Below are positions 7,496-15,150 of a DNA stretch of 19,029 bases, piece after piece (position 1 is the stretch's first letter; each line of letters starts with the position of its first letter). The position numbers and the translations under genes are program-made. Origin of the DNA: Aliterella sp. RAGGC_92 (GTDB lineage: Bacteria > Cyanobacteriota > Cyanobacteriia > Cyanobacteriales > Chroococcidiopsidaceae); assembly GCA_030826005.1 (NCBI GenBank), contig JAPJOW010000064.1, forward strand, positions 1 through 19,029, written 5' to 3'. A model generated the notes under the pieces. It made no database searches, had not been told where the DNA came from, and saw only the letters and a program-made list of their open reading frames with translations.

Positions 7496-7568
7496 CCATT
7501 GCTAACTGTGAATAGGGCTGATTTAGTTAGATAATATTGACTCGTTGTTTTGCGGGAAGTAAAAATTA

Positions 7569-8768
7569 ATGGGTCGTGCTAAAAAAGTTGTATTGGCATA
7601 TTCCGGTGGAGTAGATACATCAGTCTGCATTCCCTATCTCAAACAAGAATGGGGCGTTGAAGAAGTAATTACCCTCGCCGCAGATTTAGGACAGGGCGAT
7701 GAACTAGAACCAGTCCGAGAAAAAGCGCTAAAATCGGGTGCAAGCGAGTCTTTGGTTGTTGATGCTACCGAAAATTTTGTTAAAGACTATGCTTTTGCTG
7801 CTTTGCAAGCAAACGCCTTATACGAAAATCGCTATCCTCTTTCCACCGCCTTAGCGCGTCCTTTGATTGCTAAACTCCTAGTAGATGCCGCCAAGGAGTA
7901 CGGCGCGGATGCGGTAGCTCATGGTTGTACTGGAAAAGGTAACGATCAAGTGCGCTTTGATGTTTCCATCGCCGCCCTCAATCCAAAACTCAAAGTTTTA
8001 GCACCAGCACGAGAATGGGGAATGAGTCGAGAAGAAACCATTGCTTATGGAGAAAAGTTTGGCATTCCTTCCCCAGTAAAAAAATCTTCTCCATACAGTA
8101 TCGATCGCAATTTGCTAGGGCGTAGCATAGAAGCTGGGCCATTAGAAGATCCTAGCTACGAGCCATTAGAAGAAATATATTTAATGACTCGTGCGATCGC
8201 CGATACCCCAAATGAGCCACAATATGTAGAAATTGGGTTCGAGCGCGGTATCCCCACTTCCTTAAACGGACAATCCGTTGCTCCGGTCGAACTAATTAAG
8301 CAACTAAACGAGCTTGTAGGTACTCACGGAGTCGGGCGCATCGACATGGTGGAAAACCGCTTGGTAGGTATAAAATCGCGGGAAATCTACGAAGTCCCGG
8401 CGCTACTGGTTTTAATTCAAGCCCACCGCGACTTAGAAAGCTTGACTCTAACGGCGGATGTGACTCATTACAAACGCGGTATTGAAGAAACTTACAGTCA
8501 AATTATTTATAACGGGCTGTGGTACAGTCCCTTAAAAGCTGCTTTAGATGCCTTTGTCCAAAAAACTCAAGAGCGAGTAACCGGGAGCGTCCGCATTAAG
8601 TTATTTAAGGGTAATGCCACAATTGTCGGACGCTCCTCTAGCCAATCTCTTTATACTCCAGACTTAGCAACCTACGGAGCAGATGACCAATTCGATCATA
8701 AAGCTGCCGAAGGATTTATTTATGTTTGGGGGCTACCAACGCGGATTTGGTCGCAACAGAATCGCTGA
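7569..8768 (+). CDS. argG: Argininosuccinate synthase
   Basis: The enzyme joins citrulline and aspartate using ATP to make argininosuccinate, the penultimate step of arginine synthesis. The 399-residue length is typical. The N-terminal PP-loop AYSGGVDTS (residues 10-18) binds ATP. Other family blocks are AHGCTGKGNDQVRF, ARPLIAKLLV, SPYSIDRNLLGRSIEAG and the C-terminal YTPDLATYGADDQFDHKAAEGFIYVWGLP. The ATG at 7569 has GGGAAG about nine bases upstream, and a TAATAT-like -10 (7532-7537) lies 32 bases before the start. It is transcribed divergently from the glycosyltransferase and converges with the DedA gene, so it appears monocistronic. Cyanobacterial arginine synthesis is controlled by PII at N-acetylglutamate kinase; any transcriptional control here is unproven. 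Confidence 0.98.
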   Translation: MGRAKKVVLAYSGGVDTSVCIPYLKQEWGVEEVITLAADLGQGDELEPVREKALKSGASESLVVDATENFVKDYAFAALQANALYENRYPLSTALARPLIAKLLVDAAKEYGADAVAHGCTGKGNDQVRFDVSIAALNPKLKVLAPAREWGMSREETIAYGEKFGIPSPVKKSSPYSIDRNLLGRSIEAGPLEDPSYEPLEEIYLMTRAIADTPNEPQYVEIGFERGIPTSLNGQSVAPVELIKQLNELVGTHGVGRIDMVENRLVGIKSREIYEVPALLVLIQAHRDLESLTLTADVTHYKRGIEETYSQIIYNGLWYSPLKAALDAFVQKTQERVTGSVRIKLFKGNATIVGRSSSQSLYTPDLATYGADDQFDHKAAEGFIYVWGLPTRIWSQQNR

Positions 8769-8775
8769 TGAACCA

Positions 8776-8840
8776 AGAGGGACGAGGAGGGAGCAAGGAA
8801 CAGAAACCTATTAAATCTCCCCCTCTCCTTGTCTCTTTAC
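8776..8840. terminator. Imperfect inverted repeat between argG and the DedA gene, possible terminator
   Basis: A purine-rich arm (AAGAGGGACGAGGAGGGAG) faces a pyrimidine-rich arm (CTCCCCCTCTCCTTGTCTCTT) in the short gap between converging genes. About 15 of 19 positions pair, with internal mismatches. It could serve as a weak two-way terminator, but the fit is imperfect. Confidence 0.35.
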
Positions 8841-9469
8841 TCTCCACTTTTTAACTCTTTTGTTTTACGTGCTTCCAACCAAGGCGGGATAAATAGCCAA
8901 GCTGCAACTAAACCAAAAGCGACTAAAGTAAATTGACCTACCCAAGCAATTAATTGTTCTAAAGCAATAACTTTTCCCACAAAAAACGCCAAAGTGACCA
9001 TTACCGAAGCCCAAACTATTGCTCCAGCTAAGTTATACAAAAAAAATTGTCCGTAAGACATTTCGGCAATTCCCGCCAGCAAACCCGAAAAAACTCTCAG
9101 TAAAGCAATAAAACGTCCGAAAAATACGGCTTTACCCGCATTTTCAGTAAACTGAGCTTTAATTTCTTCTAGCTTAGTTTCAGGAATACGCAGAAACTTA
9201 CCGAGTTTGAGCAAAAATGCCCATCCCGCATACCTTCCTATCCAGTAACCACAAGTACCGCCAATTACCGCTCCCAAAATAGCACTCGTTAAAACAAACC
9301 AGTAATTTAACTGACCGCTACCTGCTAAAAATCCTCCTACTATAGTCACGGTTTCGCCAGGGAGAGGAATACCTAAGTTTTCAAGTAGTATTCCCCCGAA
9401 AACCGCCCAATAGCCGTAATGTTGAGCAATTTCTTGGATTGTTTCTAGGGAGATGACTTCCGCCAACAT
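8837..9469 (-). CDS. DedA family (VTT domain) membrane protein
   Basis: DedA/VTT proteins are inner-membrane proteins; several members have been linked to flipping of undecaprenyl phosphate or phospholipids and to envelope stability. The 210-residue length fits. Family marks are ENLGIPLPGE (30-39), with the conserved Glu and Pro-Gly-Glu, GGTCGYWIGRYAG (70-82), and FFGRFIALLRVFSGLLAG (116-133), with arginines 119 and 125 at the second re-entrant loop. Hydrophobic segments lie at about 20-50, 57-80, 115-135, 140-168 and 172-196, and the tail is basic. The ATG at 9469 follows AAAGGCAG. Converging with argG, the gene appears to be its own unit. The substrate cannot be assigned from sequence. Confidence 0.9.
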   Translation of the reverse strand: MLAEVISLETIQEIAQHYGYWAVFGGILLENLGIPLPGETVTIVGGFLAGSGQLNYWFVLTSAILGAVIGGTCGYWIGRYAGWAFLLKLGKFLRIPETKLEEIKAQFTENAGKAVFFGRFIALLRVFSGLLAGIAEMSYGQFFLYNLAGAIVWASVMVTLAFFVGKVIALEQLIAWVGQFTLVAFGLVAAWLFIPPWLEARKTKELKSGE

Positions 9470-9867
9470 TAACTTGCTGCCTTTACAAAGTTTTACTTTT
9501 CTTTATCTTGGCGCGATTCGATCGAGAGTGTCAAACTAAATCCCTCTATTTGGGGCATCATGCTTGTAGGCTTCGTTGCTGTAAGTAAATATACAGGCAC
9601 TAAGCGGCAATTTAACTGAAATAGCGCTTAGATGCTTTACAAAAACTTTACAAAAGCGACTTAATGGCATAAAGATTCAATAAATACATTGGTATGCACG
9701 GAAATTTATTAAAGCCGTGTGTTTACATTAAAGTAACTAAGACCAAGGCTGGAAATATCTTCCAATTACTAAATTAGTGAACCTTATAGCTATTTTATAA
9801 AAAGTCTATTTTGTTCGATTCCGTGTTGATTAGTCTTATTAAGAGTATCAGGTACATAGTTAAATTT
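9470..9867. other. Non-coding divergent region with a hairpin and short repeats
   Basis: This ~400-base region lies between the divergent DedA and STAS genes. It holds a hairpin at 9597-9635 (GCACTAAGCG against CGCTTAG-A-TGC, one bulged A, 18-base loop), a tandem pair CTTTACAAAAA/CTTTACAAAAG (9635-9656), and a third partial copy at 9481-9490 beside the DedA start. Smaller hairpins are CACGG/CCGTG (near 9698-9719) and TGGAA/TTCCA (near 9750-9764). No tRNA, convincing small gene or clear promoter is seen. Confidence 0.45.
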
Positions 9868-10215
9868 ATGAATAACACAAACCAATATCAATTAATTCTA
9901 GTTCAACCACAGGGACGCTTAGACTTACAAGGTGGTAAGGCTTTAGAAAAACAATTGTTAGATATATTAACTAATGCCCAAACCTTGTTGATTATCGATT
10001 TAGAAAAAGTTGATTTTATGGATAGTTCGGGGCTAGTTGCTCTCGCTAGAGCCTTAAAAAATACTCGTGAAAGTTGCTGTAGGCTTGTACTTTGCAATTT
10101 GCAAGCTTCGGTTAAGCTGATTTTTGAACTAACTCAACTAGATTCAGTATTTGAAATTTATGATAACTACGATGCGGTAAAAGCAGATGTGGAAAAAGTT
10201 AGTTTAGTAGCCTAG
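9868..10215 (+). CDS. STAS domain protein, anti-sigma factor antagonist type
   Basis: A 115-residue protein made almost entirely of one STAS domain. QPQGRLDLQGG (13-23), LLIIDLEKVDFMDSSGLVAL (40-59) and VFEIYDNYDAV mark the fold, and Ser53/Ser54 in MDSSGL are at the phosphorylation site used by SpoIIAA/RsbV-type antagonists. Such proteins bind anti-sigma kinases in their unphosphorylated form and so release a sigma factor or another partner. No kinase, phosphatase or sigma gene is nearby. An upstream TTG (9811) would add 19 residues (MFDSVLISLIKS...), which fall outside the domain, so the ATG at 9868 is chosen, although its ribosome-binding site is weak. A long non-coding region precedes it and a strong palindromic terminator follows, so it is monocistronic. 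Confidence 0.88.
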   Translation: MNNTNQYQLILVQPQGRLDLQGGKALEKQLLDILTNAQTLLIIDLEKVDFMDSSGLVALARALKNTRESCCRLVLCNLQASVKLIFELTQLDSVFEIYDNYDAVKADVEKVSLVA

Positions 10216-10232
10216 CAGAAACGTAAATTTAA

Positions 10233-10264
10233 AGAAAGGCAAAAGATATATCTTTTGCCTTTCT
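10233..10264. terminator. Bidirectional terminator, 32-bp perfect palindrome
   Basis: AGAAAGGCAAAAGATA is followed by its exact reverse complement, centred between 10248 and 10249. T-rich sequence follows on both strands (CTGCTTT on plus, CTTTCTTTAAATTT on minus). It lies 17 bases after the STAS stop and 31 bases after the rpsF stop, between converging genes, and should end both transcripts. Confidence 0.85.
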
Positions 10265-10295
10265 GCTTTAAAACTATTAATTTAATTGTTAGCGA

Positions 10296-10625
10296 TTATT
10301 CTTCGCTATCATTATCTTCTTCCGTTGACTTTTCCGAAACTTCTTGCTTGATCGTTAAGTAGCGAATTACTTCTTCACTCAAACGCATAGAACGCTCTAA
10401 GGGTGCGATTAAAGTTCCTGGCCCTTGGTAGTTCATTTGAATATAAATGCCTTCTCTTTGCTTATCAATTTCGTAAGCAAGACGACGTTTACCGCGATTT
10501 TGAATTTCAATTTGGTCTGCACCTTGTTCTTGAATCAAGGTTTGGTATTTGTTAACTGCTTGCTCTATTTGCTCCTCTCTTAAGTCAGGACGCAAAATAT
10601 ACATTGTTTCGTAAACTATCTGCAC
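10296..10625 (-). CDS. rpsF: 30S ribosomal protein S6
   Basis: S6 sits on the platform of the small subunit and binds S18 and 16S rRNA. From GTG at 10625 the product is 109 residues, starting MQIVYETMYILRPDL; the YETMYILRPDL and GKRRLAYEIDKQREGIYIQMNY blocks are diagnostic. The C terminus is an acidic tail (EKSTEEDNDSEE). The frame stays open upstream to 10730, but AAGGAG (10636-10641 on the minus strand) lies ten bases before the GTG, and S6 proteins begin only a few residues before the YETMY block, so the longer version is rejected. rpsF stands alone here; ssb or rpsR are not adjacent. The transcript leader can form a small TGCTT/AAGCA hairpin (about 10658-10678). Confidence 0.95.
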   Translation of the reverse strand: MQIVYETMYILRPDLREEQIEQAVNKYQTLIQEQGADQIEIQNRGKRRLAYEIDKQREGIYIQMNYQGPGTLIAPLERSMRLSEEVIRYLTIKQEVSEKSTEEDNDSEE

Positions 10626-10856
10626 GGGTCTTAGTCTCCTTATGGACAATTTGGCTGCTTCAACTCTAGTTAAGCAACAAGGATTTTCTATTCTATCAGA
10701 TTGCATCCCAAAATATTGCATTATCAGCAATTATCAATTTTTACTGGCATATTTAAGCTGATTAGCAGCTAAAGTAAACAATTAAATATGTAAATGTAAA
10801 ATTCCTCATGATCTACAACTAAACATTTGAGACAAACTTCTAAGTAAGAAAAAACT

Positions 10857-11648
10857 ATGGCGCAACGTTACATCCGCATTCAAGACTTGCAGGGACGAGT
10901 TTATTATGGGTTACTGCAACTCAACCAAAATGTTCAAGTATTAGATGCTCCGCCTTGGTTGCAAGGACAACCTATAGACTTAGAGTTAGAACCAGACCGC
11001 TATCAAGTTCTCGCTCCTTGCGCTCCGGGAAAAATTGTTGCTGTAGGTAAAAATTATGTAGACCACGCGCAAGAAATGGGAGGGAGCGTACCTAAAGAGC
11101 CTTTGTTATTTTTAAAGCCATCTACAGCAATTATTCCCACTGCTTCAGCTATTGTCTATCCGCCTCAATCCCAAAGGGTAGACTATGAAGGAGAATTGGC
11201 GCTAGTAATTGGCGATCGCACGTCTTCTTGCACTCCCGAACAAGCTCATAGTAAAATTTGGGGCTATACTATTGCTAATGACGTAACTGCGCGAGACTTG
11301 CAACAAAAAGATACTCAGTGGACGCGAGCTAAAGGCTTTGATACTTTTTGTCCTCTAGGCCCCTGGATTGTCCGCGAATTAAACGCCGCCGCGACTTTAC
11401 AAACTTTTCTTAACGACAATCCCGAACCCGTGCAATCTAATTCTATCGAAAAGATGGTATTTTCGCCGGATTTTTTAGTATCTTATATTAGTCAAATTAT
11501 GACCTTGCTACCAGGAGATGTAATACTTACAGGTACGCCGGCGGGGGTCGGGGAGTTACAAATAGGCGATCGCATCCGCGTAGAAATTGAAGGTATTGGG
11601 CGCTTAGAAAACACTGTGATTTCTTCCCGCCCTCAAGTTATTAATTAA
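10857..11648 (+). CDS. Fumarylacetoacetate hydrolase family protein
   Basis: A 263-residue member of the FAH superfamily, which cleaves or isomerises C-C bonds of beta-diketone or oxo-acid substrates, or tautomerises oxaloacetate, using Mg or Mn. The N-terminal ~58 residues form the small cap. The catalytic domain begins GKIVAVGKNYVDHAQEMG (59-76), and FLKPSTAIIP, VDYEGELALVIG and GYTIANDVTARDLQ carry the acidic metal ligands. The C terminus has LLPGDVILTGTPAGVG. The exact substrate is not predictable: fumarylpyruvate hydrolase, HHDD isomerase and oxaloacetate tautomerase are all candidates. The ATG at 10857 has no strong ribosome-binding site. No aromatic-degradation genes are nearby, favouring a housekeeping role. 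It overlaps the end of the convergent tic20 gene by four bases. Confidence 0.92.
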   Translation: MAQRYIRIQDLQGRVYYGLLQLNQNVQVLDAPPWLQGQPIDLELEPDRYQVLAPCAPGKIVAVGKNYVDHAQEMGGSVPKEPLLFLKPSTAIIPTASAIVYPPQSQRVDYEGELALVIGDRTSSCTPEQAHSKIWGYTIANDVTARDLQQKDTQWTRAKGFDTFCPLGPWIVRELNAAATLQTFLNDNPEPVQSNSIEKMVFSPDFLVSYISQIMTLLPGDVILTGTPAGVGELQIGDRIRVEIEGIGRLENTVISSRPQVIN

Positions 11649-12112
11649 CGCACTTGCATATGCACTGCTTCGGAAATTACTGGAACTTCAGCGTAACGAC
11701 CTAAAGCCGACTGGATGACTGAATAACCAACCGCCGCAACTACACCAATAAATACCGTATTGCTAAGAATTTCCGCCGCAAAACTCGCCCCAAAAATTTG
11801 TATACCTAACTGGCACAAAACTAAGACAATATCGATCAAAATTGCCTGCATTGTATTGAAACGAATAAAGTGAGCAATAGATTCGTTTCTAACTACCAAG
11901 AGAAATAAGGCAAAAAAGATGATTATCCCAGCAAAAGGAATGCTTGTATAGATTTGGATTAACGGAAACAGAGGCGCGAAGGCTAAAGTTAGCGCTGGAA
12001 ACTGTTTGAATAAGTAACCGCTAAAAAACATTAATCCTTCAATTAAGGGTAGTAAGTAAGGTAAGCAAGCAAAAATTCGCTCTTTAATTGTTGTAGATCC
12101 GCGCAAACTCAT
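11645..12112 (-). CDS. Tic20 family membrane protein
   Basis: This is a cyanobacterial homologue of Tic20, a component of the chloroplast inner-envelope protein import channel; the role in cyanobacteria is not settled. The 155-residue protein has about four hydrophobic segments (around 16-32, 40-54, 58-74, 88-105 and 115-130, some pairing as one). The family stretches ERIFACLPYLLPLIEGL near the N terminus and VRNESIAHFIRFNTMQAILIDIVL in the middle, with the RFN(T/A)MQA block, are what identify it. The ATG at 12112 has CAGGAG nine bases upstream. It stops inside the last codons of the convergent FAH-family gene, with a shared TTAA-type stop region. The small cysteine-containing gene upstream on the same strand could be part of the same transcript. 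Confidence 0.88.
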   Translation of the reverse strand: MSLRGSTTIKERIFACLPYLLPLIEGLMFFSGYLFKQFPALTLAFAPLFPLIQIYTSIPFAGIIIFFALFLLVVRNESIAHFIRFNTMQAILIDIVLVLCQLGIQIFGASFAAEILSNTVFIGVVAAVGYSVIQSALGRYAEVPVISEAVHMQVR

Positions 12113-12181
12113 TGTTGCGTTCTCCTGAAACTAGGTCTAATAAACTTAAGATAACGCAGATAACTCGTAGGTTTTGTCACT

Positions 12182-12379
12182 TTACTCAATATTAGCGACG
12201 CGAAAGCCCATCAAACACTGATATTGTTCTGGCTGCTCTACGGCAACTTTACTTATTGCTCGACCGCAACGCAAAATTCCATTACTCCAACGGGGTTGAC
12301 CTGTGCGATCGGCAAGCAAACAGCTTGGGCAAACGTGTTGAGGAGCAAGGATTTGATTTTCCATCAAAATCACTAACAT
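12182..12379 (-). CDS. Small cysteine-containing protein of unknown function
   Basis: This 65-residue product has no recognised family. It contains CPSC (about residues 17-20), a later single Cys in LRCGR (about 37-39) and another in YQCLMGF (about 53-56), a spacing that could bind zinc or a metal cluster as a small ribbon. The middle, QPRWSNGILRCGR, looks structured rather than random. The ATG at 12379 has GGAG eight bases upstream and is preferred; an inner ATG at 12364 (MENQILAPQ...) is the alternative and would give 60 residues. The gene precedes tic20 by 69 bases on the same strand and diverges from glyA. It appears to be a genuine small cyanobacterial gene; the function is unknown. Confidence 0.65.
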   Translation of the reverse strand: MLVILMENQILAPQHVCPSCLLADRTGQPRWSNGILRCGRAISKVAVEQPEQYQCLMGFRVANIE

Positions 12380-12615
12380 CCCAGTTTCTCCGGTATAGCC
12401 TTAATTTCAGTTAAATCTATTTTATGCCAATCGTCATAACAGATTGTGAGAAAAAATACATAGTTTAATATGCACGGTCAGAATTACTCTGCCTAGGGAA
12501 GGCAAACGAAAATGTTATGATGAATTGTTCGCAATGCAGATTGGTGGTTGGCTGCGATTACTTTTTGCCTTGCTAAAAAATTTAAACCTTTGTGAAATTT
12601 CTAGGAATAGCCGAA

Positions 12616-13899
12616 GTGAGCCTAAGTAACTTAGACATTCTTGCCCAAACCGATAATGCGATCGCCAGTTTAATTAATGAAGAACTCCAACGCCAGCGCG
12701 ACCATTTGGAGCTAATTGCGAGTGAAAACTTTACCTCGGCGGCGGTACTATCTGCCCAAGGTTCGGTACTAACTAATAAATATGCTGAAGGCTTACCAGG
12801 AAAGCGCTACTACGGCGGTTGCGAGTATATAGATAAAATCGAACAAATAGCCATCGACCGCGCCAAACAGCTATTTGGAGCGGCTCATGCCAACGTGCAG
12901 CCTCATTCAGGAGCGCAAGCAAATTTTGCCGTCTTCCTGACGCTGCTAGAGCCTGGAGATACAATTATGGGCATGGATTTGTCTCACGGCGGACACCTTA
13001 CTCACGGCTCTCCTGTCAATGTATCGGGTAAGTGGTTTAAAGTTTGTCATTATGGCGTAAATCCAGAAACCGAACAGCTAGATTACGACCAAATTAGAGA
13101 GTTAGCCCTGCAACACCGTCCTAAACTCTTAATTTGCGGTTATTCAGCCTACCCGCGAATTATTGACTTTGCCAAGTTTAGACAAATAGCCGATGAAGTA
13201 GGCGCGTATTTACTAGCAGATATTGCTCATATTGCTGGACTCGTAGCTACAGGACTGCATCCAAGCCCCATTCCCCACTGTCATGTTGTGACAACTACTA
13301 CTCATAAAACTTTACGCGGGCCTAGAGGCGGTTTGATTTTAACGGGCGATGAAGAATTAGGCAAAAAGCTAGATAAATCAGTTTTCCCTGGGACTCAAGG
13401 CGGCCCTTTAGAACACGTTATTGCCGGTAAAGCGGTAGCTTTTGGCGAAGCTTTGAGTAAAGACTTCAAAGTATACTCCGCTCAAGTGATTGATAATGCT
13501 CGGACTATGGCAACTCAATTACAAAAAAGAGGCTTTAAAATTGTTTCCAACGGCACGGACAATCATTTGATGCTAGTTGACCTGCGCTGCATCGACATGA
13601 CCGGAAAAGAAGGCGATAGATTAGTTAGTGGTGTCAATATTACCGCCAATAAAAATACCGTTCCCTTCGATCCGCAGTCGCCCTTTGTTACTAGCGGCTT
13701 GCGTTTAGGTACGCCCGCAATGACAACTAGAGGCATGGGAGAAACCGAATTTGCAGAAATTGCCAATATCATTAGCGATCGCCTGCTCAATCCCCAAGAT
13801 GAAACAATAGCCCAAGATTGTCGCCATCGAGTAGCCGCATTATGCGATCGTTTTCCCTTGTACCCGCATCTAACGGTTTCCCTACCTGCCCTCGTTTAA
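12616..13899 (+). CDS. glyA: Serine hydroxymethyltransferase
   Basis: This PLP enzyme interconverts serine and glycine and supplies 5,10-methylene-tetrahydrofolate; in cyanobacteria it also serves photorespiratory glycine metabolism. ELIASENFTSAAVL, KYAEGLPGKRYYGG, QPHSGAQAN and DLSHGGHLTHG are clear, and the PLP lysine is in VVTTTTHKTLRGPRGG (Lys231). Start choice: a GTG at 12592 gives 435 residues, but the GTG at 12616 gives 427, the usual family length, and has AGGA nine bases upstream; the eight extra residues (MKFLGIAE) look like leader. A possible -10 TATGAT (12516-12521) lies about 95 bases upstream. The gene diverges from the small cysteine protein and is followed by a palindromic repeat. 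Confidence 0.97.
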   Translation: MSLSNLDILAQTDNAIASLINEELQRQRDHLELIASENFTSAAVLSAQGSVLTNKYAEGLPGKRYYGGCEYIDKIEQIAIDRAKQLFGAAHANVQPHSGAQANFAVFLTLLEPGDTIMGMDLSHGGHLTHGSPVNVSGKWFKVCHYGVNPETEQLDYDQIRELALQHRPKLLICGYSAYPRIIDFAKFRQIADEVGAYLLADIAHIAGLVATGLHPSPIPHCHVVTTTTHKTLRGPRGGLILTGDEELGKKLDKSVFPGTQGGPLEHVIAGKAVAFGEALSKDFKVYSAQVIDNARTMATQLQKRGFKIVSNGTDNHLMLVDLRCIDMTGKEGDRLVSGVNITANKNTVPFDPQSPFVTSGLRLGTPAMTTRGMGETEFAEIANIISDRLLNPQDETIAQDCRHRVAALCDRFPLYPHLTVSLPALV

Positions 13900-13921
13900 A
13901 CGACCGTAATTAATGGTGGTG

Positions 13922-13990
13922 GTAGAGGCGTTGCAGTGCAACGTCTCTACGGCAATGTCGCGATGTTTACAACAATGTCTCTACGGCAAT
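13922..13990. repeat. Palindromic GTAGAG(A/G)CGTTGCA repeat downstream of glyA
   Basis: A 29-bp near-perfect palindrome (13922-13950; GTAGAGGCGTTGCA and TGCAACGTCTCTAC, one mismatch) is followed by a second partial copy: GTCTCTACGGCAAT occurs exactly at 13943-13956 and 13977-13990. This kind of GTAGAGACGTTGCA palindrome is common between genes in many cyanobacterial genomes. Here it sits downstream of glyA and may also function as a terminator. Confidence 0.7.
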
Positions 13991-14076
13991 ATTATTAACA
14001 GAAAATTATGCCGCAACTGTAGTAATATAGGAGCAATTTTGCCAAAAATTCTGTATCGGCAAGCCATCGATCGCAA

Positions 14077-15123
14077 ATGCCTTATCAGATTTATCATCTT
14101 ATTGCCTTTCTCGTCTCTGCCTTAGTAGTAATTTGGACTACGCCGCTCGTCAAAACAATTGGAGTTAAAAGCGGCAAAGTTGACGCGCCAAGCGATCGCA
14201 AAGTGCATCAACGACCAATGGTACGCCTAGGTGGAATATCAATCTTTCTAGGTTCGCTTTTTGCCCTATTAATTGTCTGGTGGTCTGGGGGCTTTGGCAT
14301 ACTTAGCCCAGAAACCGAGTGGGAAATTTGGGGAGTTACTCTAGGAGGACTTGCTTTTTTTGCGATCGGTTTAGCAGACGATTTATTTAACTTATCTCCT
14401 TTCTTGCGTCTATTGTTGCAAATAATCTTTGCTACCTTAGCTTGGGCAATGGGCGTACATATCGATTTTCTCAGTATTCCTGGTATTGGGCTAGTCCAAA
14501 TGGGCTTTTTAAGCTTACCTATTACAATCATTTGGCTAGTAGGCATGGCAAACGCCATTAATTGGATTGATGGCTTAGATGGCTTGGCGGCGGGAGTATC
14601 GGGGATTGCGGCGGTTGTAATGCTGATTGTGACGCTATTTATGCAGCAAAGCGCGGCGGCATTAATTGCGGCGGCTTTGGCTGGGGGAGCGTTGGCATTT
14701 TTGCGCTATAACTTTAACCCCGCACAAATTTTTATGGGCGATGGCGGAGCGTATTACATGGGCTTTACCCTAGCGGGGGTGGGTGTAATTGGCTTAGTTA
14801 AAGGTACGGCGGTGACGGCAGTACTATTACCCTACTTAATTTTGGCAGTGCCAATTGTAGATATGTCTACGGTCATTTTGACTAGGCTGCGTAAAGGAAA
14901 ATCGCCTTTTCTAGCAGATAAAACCCATCTCCATCATCGTTTATTGCAAGCGGGGTTGTCTCATCGCTTAACGGTGTTATTTATTTACGCCTTAACCTTA
15001 TGGGTTGGTAGTTTGGCTTTAGCCTTTGCCGGAATACCGAGCGGAATTGCTTATGCTATAGCTGCAACTTCTTTGCTTAGTTATGCAAGTTGGCACGTTT
15101 GGCGACACGCTAGGCAATCTTAA
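14077..15123 (+). CDS. Undecaprenyl-phosphate sugar-phosphate transferase, WecA/TagO/MraY family
   Basis: A 348-residue polytopic enzyme of the polyprenyl-phosphate N-acetylhexosamine-1-phosphate transferase family, which starts lipid-linked glycan synthesis at the membrane. It has about ten hydrophobic segments and the family motifs in order: DAPSDRKVHQRPMVRLGG (36-53), the Mg-binding DD pair at 101-102 in GLADDLFNLSP, NWIDGLDGLAAG (162-173), FMGDGGAYYMGF (219-230), and the HxHH motif DKTHLHHRLLQAG (281-293). The HxHH type points to WecA/TagO rather than MraY, which fits GlcNAc-1-P or a related donor. The ATG at 14077 has no clear ribosome-binding site but begins the first membrane segment sensibly. 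cinA follows after 27 bases and is probably co-transcribed. Confidence 0.93.
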   Translation: MPYQIYHLIAFLVSALVVIWTTPLVKTIGVKSGKVDAPSDRKVHQRPMVRLGGISIFLGSLFALLIVWWSGGFGILSPETEWEIWGVTLGGLAFFAIGLADDLFNLSPFLRLLLQIIFATLAWAMGVHIDFLSIPGIGLVQMGFLSLPITIIWLVGMANAINWIDGLDGLAAGVSGIAAVVMLIVTLFMQQSAAALIAAALAGGALAFLRYNFNPAQIFMGDGGAYYMGFTLAGVGVIGLVKGTAVTAVLLPYLILAVPIVDMSTVILTRLRKGKSPFLADKTHLHHRLLQAGLSHRLTVLFIYALTLWVGSLALAFAGIPSGIAYAIAATSLLSYASWHVWRHARQS

Positions 15124-15150
15124 CTATTCCCTTAAAGCTAAAAATTATTT

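Noticed and set aside
10626..10730. N-terminal extension of rpsF (35 extra residues from 10730)
   Set aside because: S6 begins just before YETMYILRPDL, and AAGGAG ten bases before the GTG at 10625 decides the start.
12592..12615. glyA start at the GTG 12592
   Set aside because: The GTG at 12616 gives the usual 427 residues and has AGGA at a good distance.
12380..12615. Glycine riboswitch before glyA
   Set aside because: Only small hairpins are present (TGCC/GGCA near 12490-12504 and GCAG/CTGC); no glycine riboswitch core was recognised.
13913..14125. 70-residue frame after glyA
   Set aside because: It consists largely of the palindromic repeat and runs into the transferase gene in another frame; the composition is not protein-like.
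14208..14558. 116-residue minus-strand frame
   Set aside because: It is antisense to the sugar-phosphate transferase, whose motifs are certain.
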